Part shown: piece after piece, positions 27,770 through 35,892 of the stretch
Numbering within the stretch: position 1 is the first letter of the stretch
Layout of the letters: every line of letters begins with the position of its first letter
NCBI RefSeq assembly: GCF_947258525.1
Contig: NZ_CAMYIP010000113.1
Coordinates: forward strand, 1-35,892
Length of the DNA stretch: 35,892 nt
Direction of reading: 5' to 3'
From: an uncultured Eudoraea sp.
Lineage (GTDB): Bacteria; Bacteroidota; Bacteroidia; Flavobacteriales; Flavobacteriaceae
Program-made: the position numbers and the translations under genes
The notes under the pieces: generated by a model
What the model was told of the DNA's origin: nothing
The model's input: the letters and a program-made list of their open reading frames with translations, nothing else
Database searches by the model: none

Positions 27770-29455
27770 TTACTCGTAGCTGATGCCCGGTAACTGAACT
27801 TTTATTTCACTCGCAAAGTTGGTCCACTCCTGATACATTTCCTGATATTTTTTGGGGTTTGTACTCTTTAAGTCATACACTTCCCCTAGATCTTCATCAA
27901 GGTTATAGAGTTTAAATGCCGATAAATTAAACGGCTCACTGAAATTAGTAATTTTCCACTGCCCTTTTCTCAGCATCGTATTGCCGCTGTGTTCCATTCC
28001 AAAAACATAGTCCCTGGCATGTATAGTATCTGCTTTAGCTGAAAGCAATGGCATCAATGACTTTCCCTTTAATGGAAATAGTTTATTTCCGTTCAATTCT
28101 GAAGGATAGTCTATGTTGGCTATTTCATATAGGGTAGGAGCAATATCCATTACGGTTAAAAAGTTATCCACGATGCTATTTTGCTTTACCACCATGGGGC
28201 CACTCATAATCATGGATGCTATAATACCTCCGTTCGTGGCATATTCCTTATAATATTTGAAGGGAGAAGAACCGGCTTCTGCCCATTGAGGACCATAAGA
28301 AATCAAAGAATTCGCTTCTCCCATGGTTTCAAAGTTGTTATTGAAATAGGGATTAATATAAGGTTTGATTCCAGGATTGTTGTAATAGTCTTCACCCGCT
28401 GCACCGTTGTCCGACATAAAAATTATCAGAGTATTTTCGTACTCCCCGATTTCCTTTAAATACTTTATGATACGGCCAATATTAACATCCAGATTATCAA
28501 CCATGCCTGCATAAAGTTCCATTTTTCTTGATTCTCTTTTTTTCTCCGTCCCTGAAAGTGAATCCCATGATCTAACCGCAGGATGAGAAGGAGGTAAGAC
28601 CGCATCCTCAGGAATCATCCCGGCCCTCTGAAGACTGAGTAATCTGTCCTCTTTTAATTTTTCATAACCATCGTTATACCGGCCTTCATATTTTTTCCAA
28701 TAGGCTTCATCAACTTGTAATGGCCAATGGGGTGAAGTATATGCTGCATAGGCAAAAAAAGGACGATTATCATCTTTATACTGATCTATATAGCCAATGA
28801 GTTTATCCGTATAAAGATCCGTTGAATATTCCCCATCAGGCCATTTTGCAGCTTTACCATCTTCCGTGTAATGCGAAACAGGAATACCTTTAAACAGTCC
28901 CTGGCTATTATAATGATTGCCAACACCTTCAAGGAGTACAAACGAACGTTCGAATCCTTTTTCATAAGGATTGGCGGACCTGCCGGTGCCCAGATGCCAT
29001 TTACCGGCCATATAGGTATGGTAACCATCTTTTCTTAACAGGGCAGGTATTGTAGCAACCCTGTTTGTCAGATAACCCTCATAGCCAAAAACCTGTGCAC
29101 TTAATGCCTGCCTTCCTACACCTGCAATATGGTTGTCATTCCCGGTTAGAAGCATTGCCCTAGTAGGAGCACACATAGGCGCCGTATGAAACCTGCTAAA
29201 CCTAATACCATTTGATGCTAAACTATCAATATTGGGAGTTGCAATATCCCCTCCATAGCAGCCCAGGTCTGCATATCCCAGATCATCTGCCACTAAGATT
29301 AAAATATTAGGTCTTGTATCTACCGTATCTATTGATGTTTTCTCAGAAGTTCCCGAACAGCCTGTAATTCCGATTAATACTAATAAAAATGTAAGAATAG
29401 AATTTGTATTGTTAAGATTGAAAGTTAAATTGTTTTTAATGAAGCCATAATACAT
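27770..29455 (-). CDS. Sulfatase (S1-type), lipoprotein
   Basis: 561 residues from the ATG at 29455. The frame runs on to 29560 (596 residues), but the shorter form places a hydrophobic segment and lipobox (GITGC, Cys33) correctly, so it is preferred. Active-site features are present: Asp57-Asp58 (VADDLGYADLG) as metal ligands, and Cys95-Ala-Pro-Thr-Arg99, the C-x-P-x-R signature whose Cys becomes formylglycine. FMSDNGAAGE later supplies another metal ligand pair. It should desulfate an aryl or carbohydrate sulfate in the envelope and would need a formylglycine-generating enzyme, which is not in this window. Confidence 0.87.
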   Translation of the reverse strand: MYYGFIKNNLTFNLNNTNSILTFLLVLIGITGCSGTSEKTSIDTVDTRPNILILVADDLGYADLGCYGGDIATPNIDSLASNGIRFSRFHTAPMCAPTRAMLLTGNDNHIAGVGRQALSAQVFGYEGYLTNRVATIPALLRKDGYHTYMAGKWHLGTGRSANPYEKGFERSFVLLEGVGNHYNSQGLFKGIPVSHYTEDGKAAKWPDGEYSTDLYTDKLIGYIDQYKDDNRPFFAYAAYTSPHWPLQVDEAYWKKYEGRYNDGYEKLKEDRLLSLQRAGMIPEDAVLPPSHPAVRSWDSLSGTEKKRESRKMELYAGMVDNLDVNIGRIIKYLKEIGEYENTLIIFMSDNGAAGEDYYNNPGIKPYINPYFNNNFETMGEANSLISYGPQWAEAGSSPFKYYKEYATNGGIIASMIMSGPMVVKQNSIVDNFLTVMDIAPTLYEIANIDYPSELNGNKLFPLKGKSLMPLLSAKADTIHARDYVFGMEHSGNTMLRKGQWKITNFSEPFNLSAFKLYNLDEDLGEVYDLKSTNPKKYQEMYQEWTNFASEIKVQLPGISYE

Positions 29456-29702
29456 TCTAAAATTCACAAGCAGAAATGTAGTTTGTTTTGCGAGTTTGTT
29501 ACGATTCATTATTTGACGTGACAGGTTCTTGTTTTGTACCCTAAGGTAAGGATTTATCATTTAGACGCTAATTATTCAGTTTTATAATAACTAATTGATG
29601 AACCCTCGAAAAAGTGGTATAGAAAACTCGCAATGAGGAATGTTGCACTTTAGTATGGACTATCCCCAATAATTCAGTATTTTGTAACCTATTAAATCGC
29701 TT

Positions 29703-30689
29703 ATGAAAGTATTATTTATTGGTGGTACAGGTAATATTAGCAGCGCTTCCAGCAGGTTGGCTGTTTCAAAGGGAATAACCTTATATCATCTGAACAGAGG
29801 AATTAACAAAATTGAAATAAAAGGGGTAAAAACTATTCTGGGCGACATAAACAATCCGGCTAGTTTATCAGAATTGGAAGGGCACAACTGGGATGTTGTT
29901 GTAAACTGGATTGCCTTTACACCAGAGGATATTGAAAGGGATATCGCTCTATTTAAAGGGAAAACCAAACAATACATTTTTATTAGTTCTGCATCTTGTT
30001 ATCAGACACCATTGCGTTACCCCATTATCACGGAGTCTACACCACTATTTAATAATTTATGGGATTACTCCAACAATAAGATTAAATGTGAGGATAGATT
30101 AATGAAAGCATACAGAGAAGAGGAATTTCCAATAACGATTGTACGGCCTTCATTGACATATGACACGGTTATTCCCATAGCAATAGGCGGATTTAAGGAA
30201 TATACTACAGCCGATCGAATTCTGAAAGGGAAGGAAATAATTATACACGGAGACGGGACATCATTGTGGACCGTGACACATTCTGATGATTTTGCACTTG
30301 GTTTTGTGGGATTATTGGGATTAGCGCAGGCTATAGGCCATGCCTTTCATATTACTTCAGATGAAATTTTAAGCTGGAACATGATCTATGAAATCCTTGC
30401 AGATAGTCTGGGTTGCAAGGCTAAAGTTGTCCATATTGCTTCGGATTTTATTTGCAAAATAGAACCATCGTATACCGGGACCTTACTCGCCGATAAGGCC
30501 GAGAGTGTCATATTTGACAATACGAAGATAAAAACATTTGTCCCTGCTTTTAAAGCCACAATCCCTTTTGCAGAAGGAATAAAAAGAACCCTACATTGGC
30601 TTGATGCAAACCCTGAAAAGAAAATTATAGACCCGGAGGAAAACAAAAGGATTGAGAATATACTTAGTGCCTATAAAATGAGTAAATAA
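29703..30689 (+). CDS. NAD(P)-dependent SDR/epimerase-type dehydratase
   Basis: 328 residues of an extended short-chain dehydrogenase. The nucleotide-binding motif is GGTGNIS (7-13), the triad is intact with Ser95/Ser96 (FISSASCYQ), Tyr122 and Lys126 (YSNNK), and RPSLTYDT near 147 is the conserved Arg-Pro segment. It most resembles sugar-nucleotide epimerase-like or RNA-binding-like SDRs, with no clear substrate. The next gene starts 33 bases downstream on the same strand, so they are probably co-transcribed. Confidence 0.82.
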   Translation: MKVLFIGGTGNISSASSRLAVSKGITLYHLNRGINKIEIKGVKTILGDINNPASLSELEGHNWDVVVNWIAFTPEDIERDIALFKGKTKQYIFISSASCYQTPLRYPIITESTPLFNNLWDYSNNKIKCEDRLMKAYREEEFPITIVRPSLTYDTVIPIAIGGFKEYTTADRILKGKEIIIHGDGTSLWTVTHSDDFALGFVGLLGLAQAIGHAFHITSDEILSWNMIYEILADSLGCKAKVVHIASDFICKIEPSYTGTLLADKAESVIFDNTKIKTFVPAFKATIPFAEGIKRTLHWLDANPEKKIIDPEENKRIENILSAYKMSK

Positions 30690-30722
30690 CACAGAATATA
30701 AAATCAACTAAAAATTCAAATT

Positions 30723-31466
30723 ATGATAAAAAAAATTGCCTTAGGAATTGTTCTCTTAGTGTGTACTTTCGGGTTCAGTCAAAAAGAAGTTTATGAATTC
30801 CGTGAATATGAGTTAAAGTTTGGAAAATCTGCTAAAGTCTTGCATGACTATTTTGAAAAAGCGTTGATACCCGCTTTAAACAAACAGGGCATTAACAATA
30901 TTGGAGCATTTGAAGAAATTGGAGATGCCATGCCAAAGAAGATTTATTTATTAATAGCCTATAATGATTTAGATGGATATCAGAAAGTATTAAGCAATCT
31001 CAGTGAGGATCAGGTTTTTCTACGGGCGTCTGAGGAATATAGCAATACCGCACAGGAAGACTTTCCTGTTGAACGATATGTTACCTCATTATTCACGGCA
31101 TTTGATGGGCTGCCTAAACTAGTTAAACCAGCAGAGGGGTCCGTGGTTTTTGAATTACGGACCTATGAGGCCTATAATGAAGACGCGTTTCAGCGCAAAG
31201 TAAAGATGTTTAATGAAAGTGAATTTAGCATTTTTGATGAAGTAGGCCTTCATTCGGTTTTTTTCGGGGAAAAAATTGCTGGTCCGCAAATGCCTTGTCT
31301 AACCTATTTGCTTGCGTTCAGGGATATGGCAGAACGCGATGCTAATTGGTCAAAATTTGGCCCCCACCCGGAATGGCAACGAATAGTAAAGCTACCGGAA
31401 TATGCAAATACGGTTTCAAATATATACAGGGTGTTTTTAAAGCCGTTGTCCTATTCTCAGTTATAA
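30723..31466 (+). CDS. Exported two-domain NIPSNAP-family protein
   Basis: 247 residues with a signal peptide (about 1-19, ending FGFSQ). Two successive NIPSNAP-type ferredoxin-like domains can be read: one from VYEFREYELKFG (about 22-120) and one from VVFELRTYEAY (about 141-245). NIPSNAP proteins are dimeric alpha-beta barrels with no agreed biochemical activity. It follows the SDR gene by 33 bases, suggesting a shared transcript and perhaps a joint task in handling a modified sugar or organic compound. Confidence 0.78.
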   Translation: MIKKIALGIVLLVCTFGFSQKEVYEFREYELKFGKSAKVLHDYFEKALIPALNKQGINNIGAFEEIGDAMPKKIYLLIAYNDLDGYQKVLSNLSEDQVFLRASEEYSNTAQEDFPVERYVTSLFTAFDGLPKLVKPAEGSVVFELRTYEAYNEDAFQRKVKMFNESEFSIFDEVGLHSVFFGEKIAGPQMPCLTYLLAFRDMAERDANWSKFGPHPEWQRIVKLPEYANTVSNIYRVFLKPLSYSQL

Positions 31467-31563
31467 AATTAGAAGGGCGCTAATAGAAAACTTTAAATCA
31501 CCTTCTTGTTTGGTCATGATCTTCAGTTATGCAAATAGGGCAAGTTTGTGACTTTTAACAGGT

Positions 31564-32256
31564 CTATCTGTTAAGTTTAAAAGTTTCAAGGTTTATATCA
31601 TCCAGACCAATATCATCAAAGGGATATTCTAATTGATCCTGAATGTTGTAAAGAGAGATAAGGATAAACTCGGTAAGTATTACTATAAAATAGGTTATTC
31701 CCTGATTGTTTTCCAATCCAACTTCATCTATAATGGTTGGGACATATATCAATGGGAAGATATAGATAAATACAAGACAATAAGCCTTAAGGCTAATGGG
31801 TGTTCTGTGGGTGTTTATGGCGTGCAAATTTTCTATGGCCTCGTGGAGATCTTTCATAAAACGAAATGTCCTGTCTTTTAAATTTTTAGACACAGTTTGA
31901 TCGTTTGCTACGATAAACTTGAGCACCTTATCAATTATTTCATCCAGATCTTTTGTGCTATCTGCATTGTTTTTTAGTTGATCCATAGTTTGCTCACTAA
32001 TATTTAGCAAAATACCAGTCATTTCTTTTTTACTCTCCTCGCTAAGTTCCTTGTTGCTCATCACAAAATAATGAACAGTCTTTAGCGCACTTCTGAATTT
32101 ACTTAAATGTTGCAGGGCCTTTTCCCTTCGTCTGAATGAACCTCGTATTGTAAAAACCAGGGGAAATATTATGGCAATACTTAGCATTGTAAGATCTACG
32201 TAAAAATTGAGATTAAATCTAAATGCCACAAACGTAACAACAGTAGAAATAATCAA
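31564..32256 (-). CDS. Bestrophin-like membrane protein with uncertain N-terminus
   Basis: 230 residues if the TTG at 32256 is used. The sequence has membrane segments near residues 1-35 and around 155-205, a charged central helix set (RRREKALQHLSKFRS and on), and a C-terminal DQLEYPFDDIGLDDI segment like that of bestrophin-type anion channels (UPF0187 group). The reading frame stays open upstream to the stop at 32305-32307 and there encodes about 16 further residues (GRYLSILNYRTLIVL) that look part of the first helix, yet no ATG or GTG occurs there. A rare start, or a damaged 5' end, is possible. Confidence 0.6.
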   Translation of the reverse strand: MIISTVVTFVAFRFNLNFYVDLTMLSIAIIFPLVFTIRGSFRRREKALQHLSKFRSALKTVHYFVMSNKELSEESKKEMTGILLNISEQTMDQLKNNADSTKDLDEIIDKVLKFIVANDQTVSKNLKDRTFRFMKDLHEAIENLHAINTHRTPISLKAYCLVFIYIFPLIYVPTIIDEVGLENNQGITYFIVILTEFILISLYNIQDQLEYPFDDIGLDDINLETFKLNR

Positions 32257-32347
32257 TACAATTAATGTTCTGTAATTTAATATGGAAAGGTAGCGTCCGA
32301 TAGCTTAAAATTTATTATCTTATGAAAGTAAATCTAACTACAATCTC

Positions 32348-33409
32348 GTGAAAAAGCAAGCTATCTTTCTATTCCTTTCAATATGTCTTTTTATAACTGA
32401 AACAACTTTTTCACAAGAAATAGCTGCTACGGACCAGGATATTCAGGTCACAGAGCTCTTTAGCAAAAACGACCCAATACCTGTTAAGCTTAGATATTCC
32501 AACAAAGTTTTAAGAAAAGAAACAAATGACAGTACATATATTGAAAGTGAAATTAGTTATATGACCAGTGATGAATCCTGGGATACCTTAGCAGTAAAAA
32601 TTAGGGCAAGAGGTAATTACAGAAGGGAAAATTGCTATTTCCCGCCAGTGAAAATGAAGATTAAAAAATCAGAAACGGCCGGAACTCTATTTGAAGGCAA
32701 TAAGAAACTAAAACTCGTACTTCCCTGCGTACTGCAAAATGACTACAACGATAAAGTTTTAAAGGAATATATAGCTTATAAGTTATATGAACTGGTATCT
32801 CCTTATCATTTTAAAACCAGGTTATTGAATATTGATTTCACCGATGAAAAAGGGCAGAAAGTAAAAAATTTTATTGTAAAAGGGTTTTTTATAGAAGATA
32901 TTGACAGAGTGAAGGACAGATGTGATGGTAAGCAAATTAAAAGATCCGTACATCCCCTGCAGCAGAATGATCTTTGTTCCGTAAGAAATGATTTTTTTCA
33001 ATTTATGATTGGCAATACTGATTATTCTTTGGCTTATCGCCACAATGAAAAGCTTTTATTCGTGGATGGTAATATTTTACCTGTGCCTTACGATTTTGAT
33101 ATGTCCGGACTGGTAGATGCGAGCTACGCAGTGGTCTCACAGGTTCAGGGAGAAGTGTTGAGTATTGAAGAAGTAACCCAAAGGTTATATAGAGGTTTTA
33201 AGCGTAATCCGGAGGTCTATCAAACAGTAAGAAAGGAGTTTCTGAATAACAAAAGTAAAATGTTGACAATCATTAATGATTTGGAATCTAGCTTTGAGGA
33301 TCCAAAAGAATTTTCCAAGGCAAGAAGATTTATTAATGAATTTTTTGAGGTTATAGCTAACGACAACACATACAGAAAGGAAATATTAGGTGTTGCAAGA
33401 CTAAAATAG
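32348..33409 (+). CDS. Secreted CotH-kinase-like protein
   Basis: 353 residues beginning with GTG at 32348, chosen because it opens a regular signal peptide (about 1-22, ending TFSQ). The mature protein carries features seen in CotH-type kinase-fold proteins: IRARGNYR (early), KKLKLVLPC, a NDYNDKVLKEYIAYKLYEL helix, GNTDYSLAYRHN, and VPYDFDMSG, where Asp-Phe-Asp corresponds to the metal-binding DFD element. The relation is by pattern and not certain. If right, it would be an exported protein kinase-like enzyme. It is isolated from other kinases, between divergent and convergent neighbours. Confidence 0.55.
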   Translation: MKKQAIFLFLSICLFITETTFSQEIAATDQDIQVTELFSKNDPIPVKLRYSNKVLRKETNDSTYIESEISYMTSDESWDTLAVKIRARGNYRRENCYFPPVKMKIKKSETAGTLFEGNKKLKLVLPCVLQNDYNDKVLKEYIAYKLYELVSPYHFKTRLLNIDFTDEKGQKVKNFIVKGFFIEDIDRVKDRCDGKQIKRSVHPLQQNDLCSVRNDFFQFMIGNTDYSLAYRHNEKLLFVDGNILPVPYDFDMSGLVDASYAVVSQVQGEVLSIEEVTQRLYRGFKRNPEVYQTVRKEFLNNKSKMLTIINDLESSFEDPKEFSKARRFINEFFEVIANDNTYRKEILGVARLK

Positions 33410-33488
33410 AAACCATCTGCAACTTTTTTTGGTGCACCTCTGAACTTTCCAAATACTCCGCTGAATTCTATCTTTTAAAGGATTATTT

Positions 33489-35159
33489 TCACTCAAATAA
33501 TTCTATCAATGGCTCCCCTGTAGTCCCGCTGGGATATGGTATGTTGAGCATTTGTGCTATGCTGGGAGCAATATCAATAACCGATACTTTTCTAAGGGAT
33601 TTACCTTTGGGTACAGATTTCCCGAACCATAACATAGGAACGTGAGTATCGTACGCATATCCCGAACCATGTGTGGTCCCTTTATAATTTTGCATTGTTG
33701 TTCTGGGGTTCAGGCTCTGCACATATCCCGGTTTAAATATTAAAAGGACGTCTCCCGATCTTTTGGCATGATAGCCATTCTGAAGCATTTGGTTCATGCC
33801 ATAACTATAACTTTGCGATTGTAAATCGGAAGCAGTTAAAGCGCCGGTAACCTCTTCAAGCGTTATAAGAAAATCTGCCACTTCACGTTGTACAGCACTT
33901 AGGGATAATTTTTTTTGCTTAATAACATCATGGTTTAAATAAACTGACTCTCCTTCGAAATTTTCAATCCATTGATTAACTCCATATTTAGAGTTTAAAT
34001 GGCTTAGAAGAGCAACCTGATATTGGTTTATGTTAGCAATTCCCGTGGGCAGTTTATTATCAGCCAAGTAAGGAGCTACAGGAACGGACCCGTGATCAGA
34101 AGTTAAAAACAATAAATAATTTCCGGTGCCAACAGTTGCATCCAATGATTTTAATAGATTTTCAATGTCCCTGTCCAGTCTTAATATCACATCTTCAAAC
34201 TCAACAGACTGAGGGCCAAAAGTATGCCCAATAACATCAGTAACAGAATAGCTAATATTAATAAAATCTGTAATATCATCTGCTCCCAGATCTTCACTTT
34301 TAATTGCTTCTATGGCAAAATCGGTTAATAAGGAATTCCCGGTGGGAGTAACCCAAATTAATTGAAATTCGGCACCTATTTCTTTGTAACGTTCCCTCAT
34401 ACTTTTATAATCATATGGGAAAGTAGCACTGGTTTTGCCTGCAATAGCCCGTTCATAATTATTGTCATCCGGGGCACTCATCTTATAAGAATCTATTGGG
34501 TACAGTGTACTCCATGAATCGGTTAAATAGGAATCAGACTTTTCTAATTTATTAAACTTATTAACCCAATCAGGCAACTCCTCCATATAATATGAACTGC
34601 TCACAAAATAACCGGGACTTGCTTTCCAGTCATGCCAGTAAGCTGCATTAGCCGTATATCCCCCCGGCAAAATAGCACCACGGTCTTTAAGAGAAACACT
34701 GATTACTTTAGCCCTAAACCTGGAGTCTAATCTTAACTGATCCGTGATGGTAGTTGAAAGTAGATTTCTTGGTGAAGCACCATAGCTATTTACATCAGCT
34801 GTTCCCACGATAAGTTCATTCGTATCTCCTATATTAGTAATAGTCTGTTTTGAACTTCTCTGATACCATGTATTCCCTATTATGCCATGTATAGCAGGGG
34901 TTGTTCCGCTATATATGGATGCGTGTCCGGCGGCAGTAACTGTTGGAATGTAATTATAGTGGGTGTTTTTATAATTAAATCCTTCCCTTATAAGTCTCTT
35001 AAATCCACCGTTGGAAAACCTGTCCTGATATTTGTAAAGGTGATCAAATCTCATCTGATCTACTACGACACCCACAACCAGTTTAGGTTTATCCGACTGA
35101 CTTAGCAGAAGGTTTCCGTTTAAAACAACCAGCAGGGCAATGGCTAGTACTCTAATCAT
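33489..35159 (-). CDS. PafA-type alkaline phosphatase
   Basis: 556 residues with a signal peptide (about 1-20, ending LLLS). It is a member of the alkaline phosphatase/nucleotide pyrophosphatase superfamily close to flavobacterial PafA, which hydrolyses phosphomonoesters in the periplasm without needing calcium-dependent homologues. Active-site parts: Asp34 (VVDQMR), the Thr nucleophile near 75 (PTVTAAGHAS), DVIGHTFGP, TSDHG, and THGSGYAYDTHVP for the second metal. It is a good candidate for organic-phosphate use. No phosphate-regulation box is identified here. Confidence 0.85.
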   Translation of the reverse strand: MIRVLAIALLVVLNGNLLLSQSDKPKLVVGVVVDQMRFDHLYKYQDRFSNGGFKRLIREGFNYKNTHYNYIPTVTAAGHASIYSGTTPAIHGIIGNTWYQRSSKQTITNIGDTNELIVGTADVNSYGASPRNLLSTTITDQLRLDSRFRAKVISVSLKDRGAILPGGYTANAAYWHDWKASPGYFVSSSYYMEELPDWVNKFNKLEKSDSYLTDSWSTLYPIDSYKMSAPDDNNYERAIAGKTSATFPYDYKSMRERYKEIGAEFQLIWVTPTGNSLLTDFAIEAIKSEDLGADDITDFINISYSVTDVIGHTFGPQSVEFEDVILRLDRDIENLLKSLDATVGTGNYLLFLTSDHGSVPVAPYLADNKLPTGIANINQYQVALLSHLNSKYGVNQWIENFEGESVYLNHDVIKQKKLSLSAVQREVADFLITLEEVTGALTASDLQSQSYSYGMNQMLQNGYHAKRSGDVLLIFKPGYVQSLNPRTTMQNYKGTTHGSGYAYDTHVPMLWFGKSVPKGKSLRKVSVIDIAPSIAQMLNIPYPSGTTGEPLIELFE

Positions 35160-35283
35160 ATTACTGTTTCTCTTTAAGTATGTTCATAATCGGCAAATAT
35201 TGCCAGATATCCTTACCTCAAAGATAATCAGTTAAAATGTTAAAATTTATTAATTAAAGCAGATAACCTCGCAATTTATAAAT

Positions 35284-35631
35284 TCATAAACCCTGGTAGA
35301 AGGAATATAGTTTGGGATTCATTCCTCCAACAGCATTCATGAGCTCTTCTGAGGGACTTCCGTAAATCTCAGGGTAAAAGTCAGATATCTCCAGGAACTT
35401 ACCAAGGTATTCCTCAATATTGCCTTTATGCGTGAGAATTGTATTAGAATCTGCATATGTTTCCCTTACCACACACTCATTATTACCTTCATTAAAGTAC
35501 CTGTCGTATTGCAAAGTGGTATCTTTCTCCTTTTCCCTTACAATGTTCATGCATTGCATTGCCATACTTTTAAATTCTTCTTCTTTGCCCTCATGTATTA
35601 GAAATCTGGCAGTAAGCTGTAAGTTTCCCAT
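35284..35631 (-). CDS. Antibiotic-biosynthesis-monooxygenase-like (ABM) protein
   Basis: 115 residues. A compact ferredoxin-like fold of the putative quinol monooxygenase/ABM type, with LTARFLIHEGKEEEFKSMAM at the start, then LQYDRYFNEGNNECVVRETYADSNTIL in the middle. These small dimeric proteins often act on quinones or heme-like compounds, but the reaction cannot be read from sequence. The gene ends 124 bases from the phosphatase start on the same strand. Upstream sequence ends at the boundary with the AT-rich fragment at 35663. Confidence 0.78.
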   Translation of the reverse strand: MGNLQLTARFLIHEGKEEEFKSMAMQCMNIVREKEKDTTLQYDRYFNEGNNECVVRETYADSNTILTHKGNIEEYLGKFLEISDFYPEIYGSPSEELMNAVGGMNPKLYSFYQGL

Positions 35632-35662
35632 AATTATTATGTTTTTGGTATGGGTTTTATAG

Positions 35663-35892
35663 TATAATCTTCAAAATAAAATAGTAATAGTCATTGGAGG
35701 AGGAAATGAGGCAGAAAAAAGAATCAATTCCCTATTAACCCAAAATTGCGATATACTAGTAATTAGTGATTCGGCAAATACTCAAATTAATAAATTATTC
35801 AAAGCCAAAAAAATCAAATTAAAAAAACAAAAAATTCAAAATACAGAATTTATTTCAAAATTTAAACCACATATGATCATCACAACAACAAA
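35663..35892 (+). CDS. Truncated siroheme-synthase-like (precorrin-2 dehydrogenase) N-terminus, archaeal-looking
   Basis: An open frame runs to the window end with no stop: it reads YNLQNKIVIVIGGGNEAEKR at first, then DILVISDSANTQINKLF, and ends KFKPHMIITTT. This is the Rossmann start of the Met8/CysG-type precorrin-2 dehydrogenase family (strand, GGGxxA loop, helix, then VISDS and MIITTT strands). No start codon occurs in this frame; a stop lies at 35660-35662. The composition is about 25% GC, against roughly 37% just to its left, and codon use favours AAA and ATA. It recalls marine Thaumarchaeota, but the identity is inferred by memory of family pattern, not by a search. Confidence 0.55.

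Overview
The window looks like a chromosome segment of a Flavobacteriia-type bacterium (Bacteroidota), probably marine. It is moderately AT-rich, its lipoproteins and secreted proteins have short hydrophobic leaders typical of the phylum, and it carries families common there: DUF6090, TonB-plug/MG2-like proteins, TolB-TPR proteins, PafA-type phosphatase, a CxPxR sulfatase and NIPSNAP. I see no rRNA, tRNA, CRISPR array, transposase or phage genes. Nearly every gene is metabolic, envelope-associated or regulatory.

Layout: (1) 9-1673, a DUF885-like lipoprotein on the plus strand. (2) 1868-9207, a minus-strand block: small membrane protein, broken GH3 glycosidase, diacylglycerol-kinase-like lipid kinase, membrane-anchored TolB/TPR protein, MFS transporter. 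(3) 9502-10806, a serine hydrolase of the beta-lactamase/PBP fold. (4) 11066-19289, a second minus-strand block: DUF6090 protein, small Asp-rich Cys-containing lipoprotein with a strong terminator, class V aminotransferase, 822-residue MG2-like/TonB-plug protein, adenylate cyclase-TolB-TPR protein, and a STAS-like protein. (5) 19438-22141, an iorA-iorB type molybdenum hydroxylase pair with overlapping genes. (6) 22268-35631, mostly single genes on alternating strands: coiled-coil secreted protein, DUF819 membrane protein, MBL-fold lipoprotein, alpha/beta-hydrolase lipoprotein, arylsulfotransferase facing an arylsulfatase, SDR plus NIPSNAP pair, bestrophin-like protein, CotH-like protein, PafA-like phosphatase and an ABM monooxygenase. 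(7) 35663-35892, a truncated AT-rich reading frame that resembles an archaeal siroheme-synthase N-terminus and does not fit the rest.

Themes: much of the block encodes envelope hydrolases and transferases acting on sulfate esters, phosphate esters, lactam/peptide-like bonds and (formerly) glycans, as expected of a particle- or algal-matter-degrading flavobacterium. Two TolB-TPR proteins, one with a complete class III cyclase, suggest nucleotide or protein-interaction signalling.

Most notable observations: the GH3 gene is broken by an internal deletion that should remove its catalytic nucleophile; the last ~230 bases look foreign (possible chimeric join or transfer); a ~170-bp imperfect inverted-repeat element lies at 4684-4854; the bestrophin-like gene has no ordinary start codon where homology appears to begin; and a STAS-like protein precedes a cyclase-TolB-TPR gene. 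I did not find convincing evidence for a wholly new multi-gene system.
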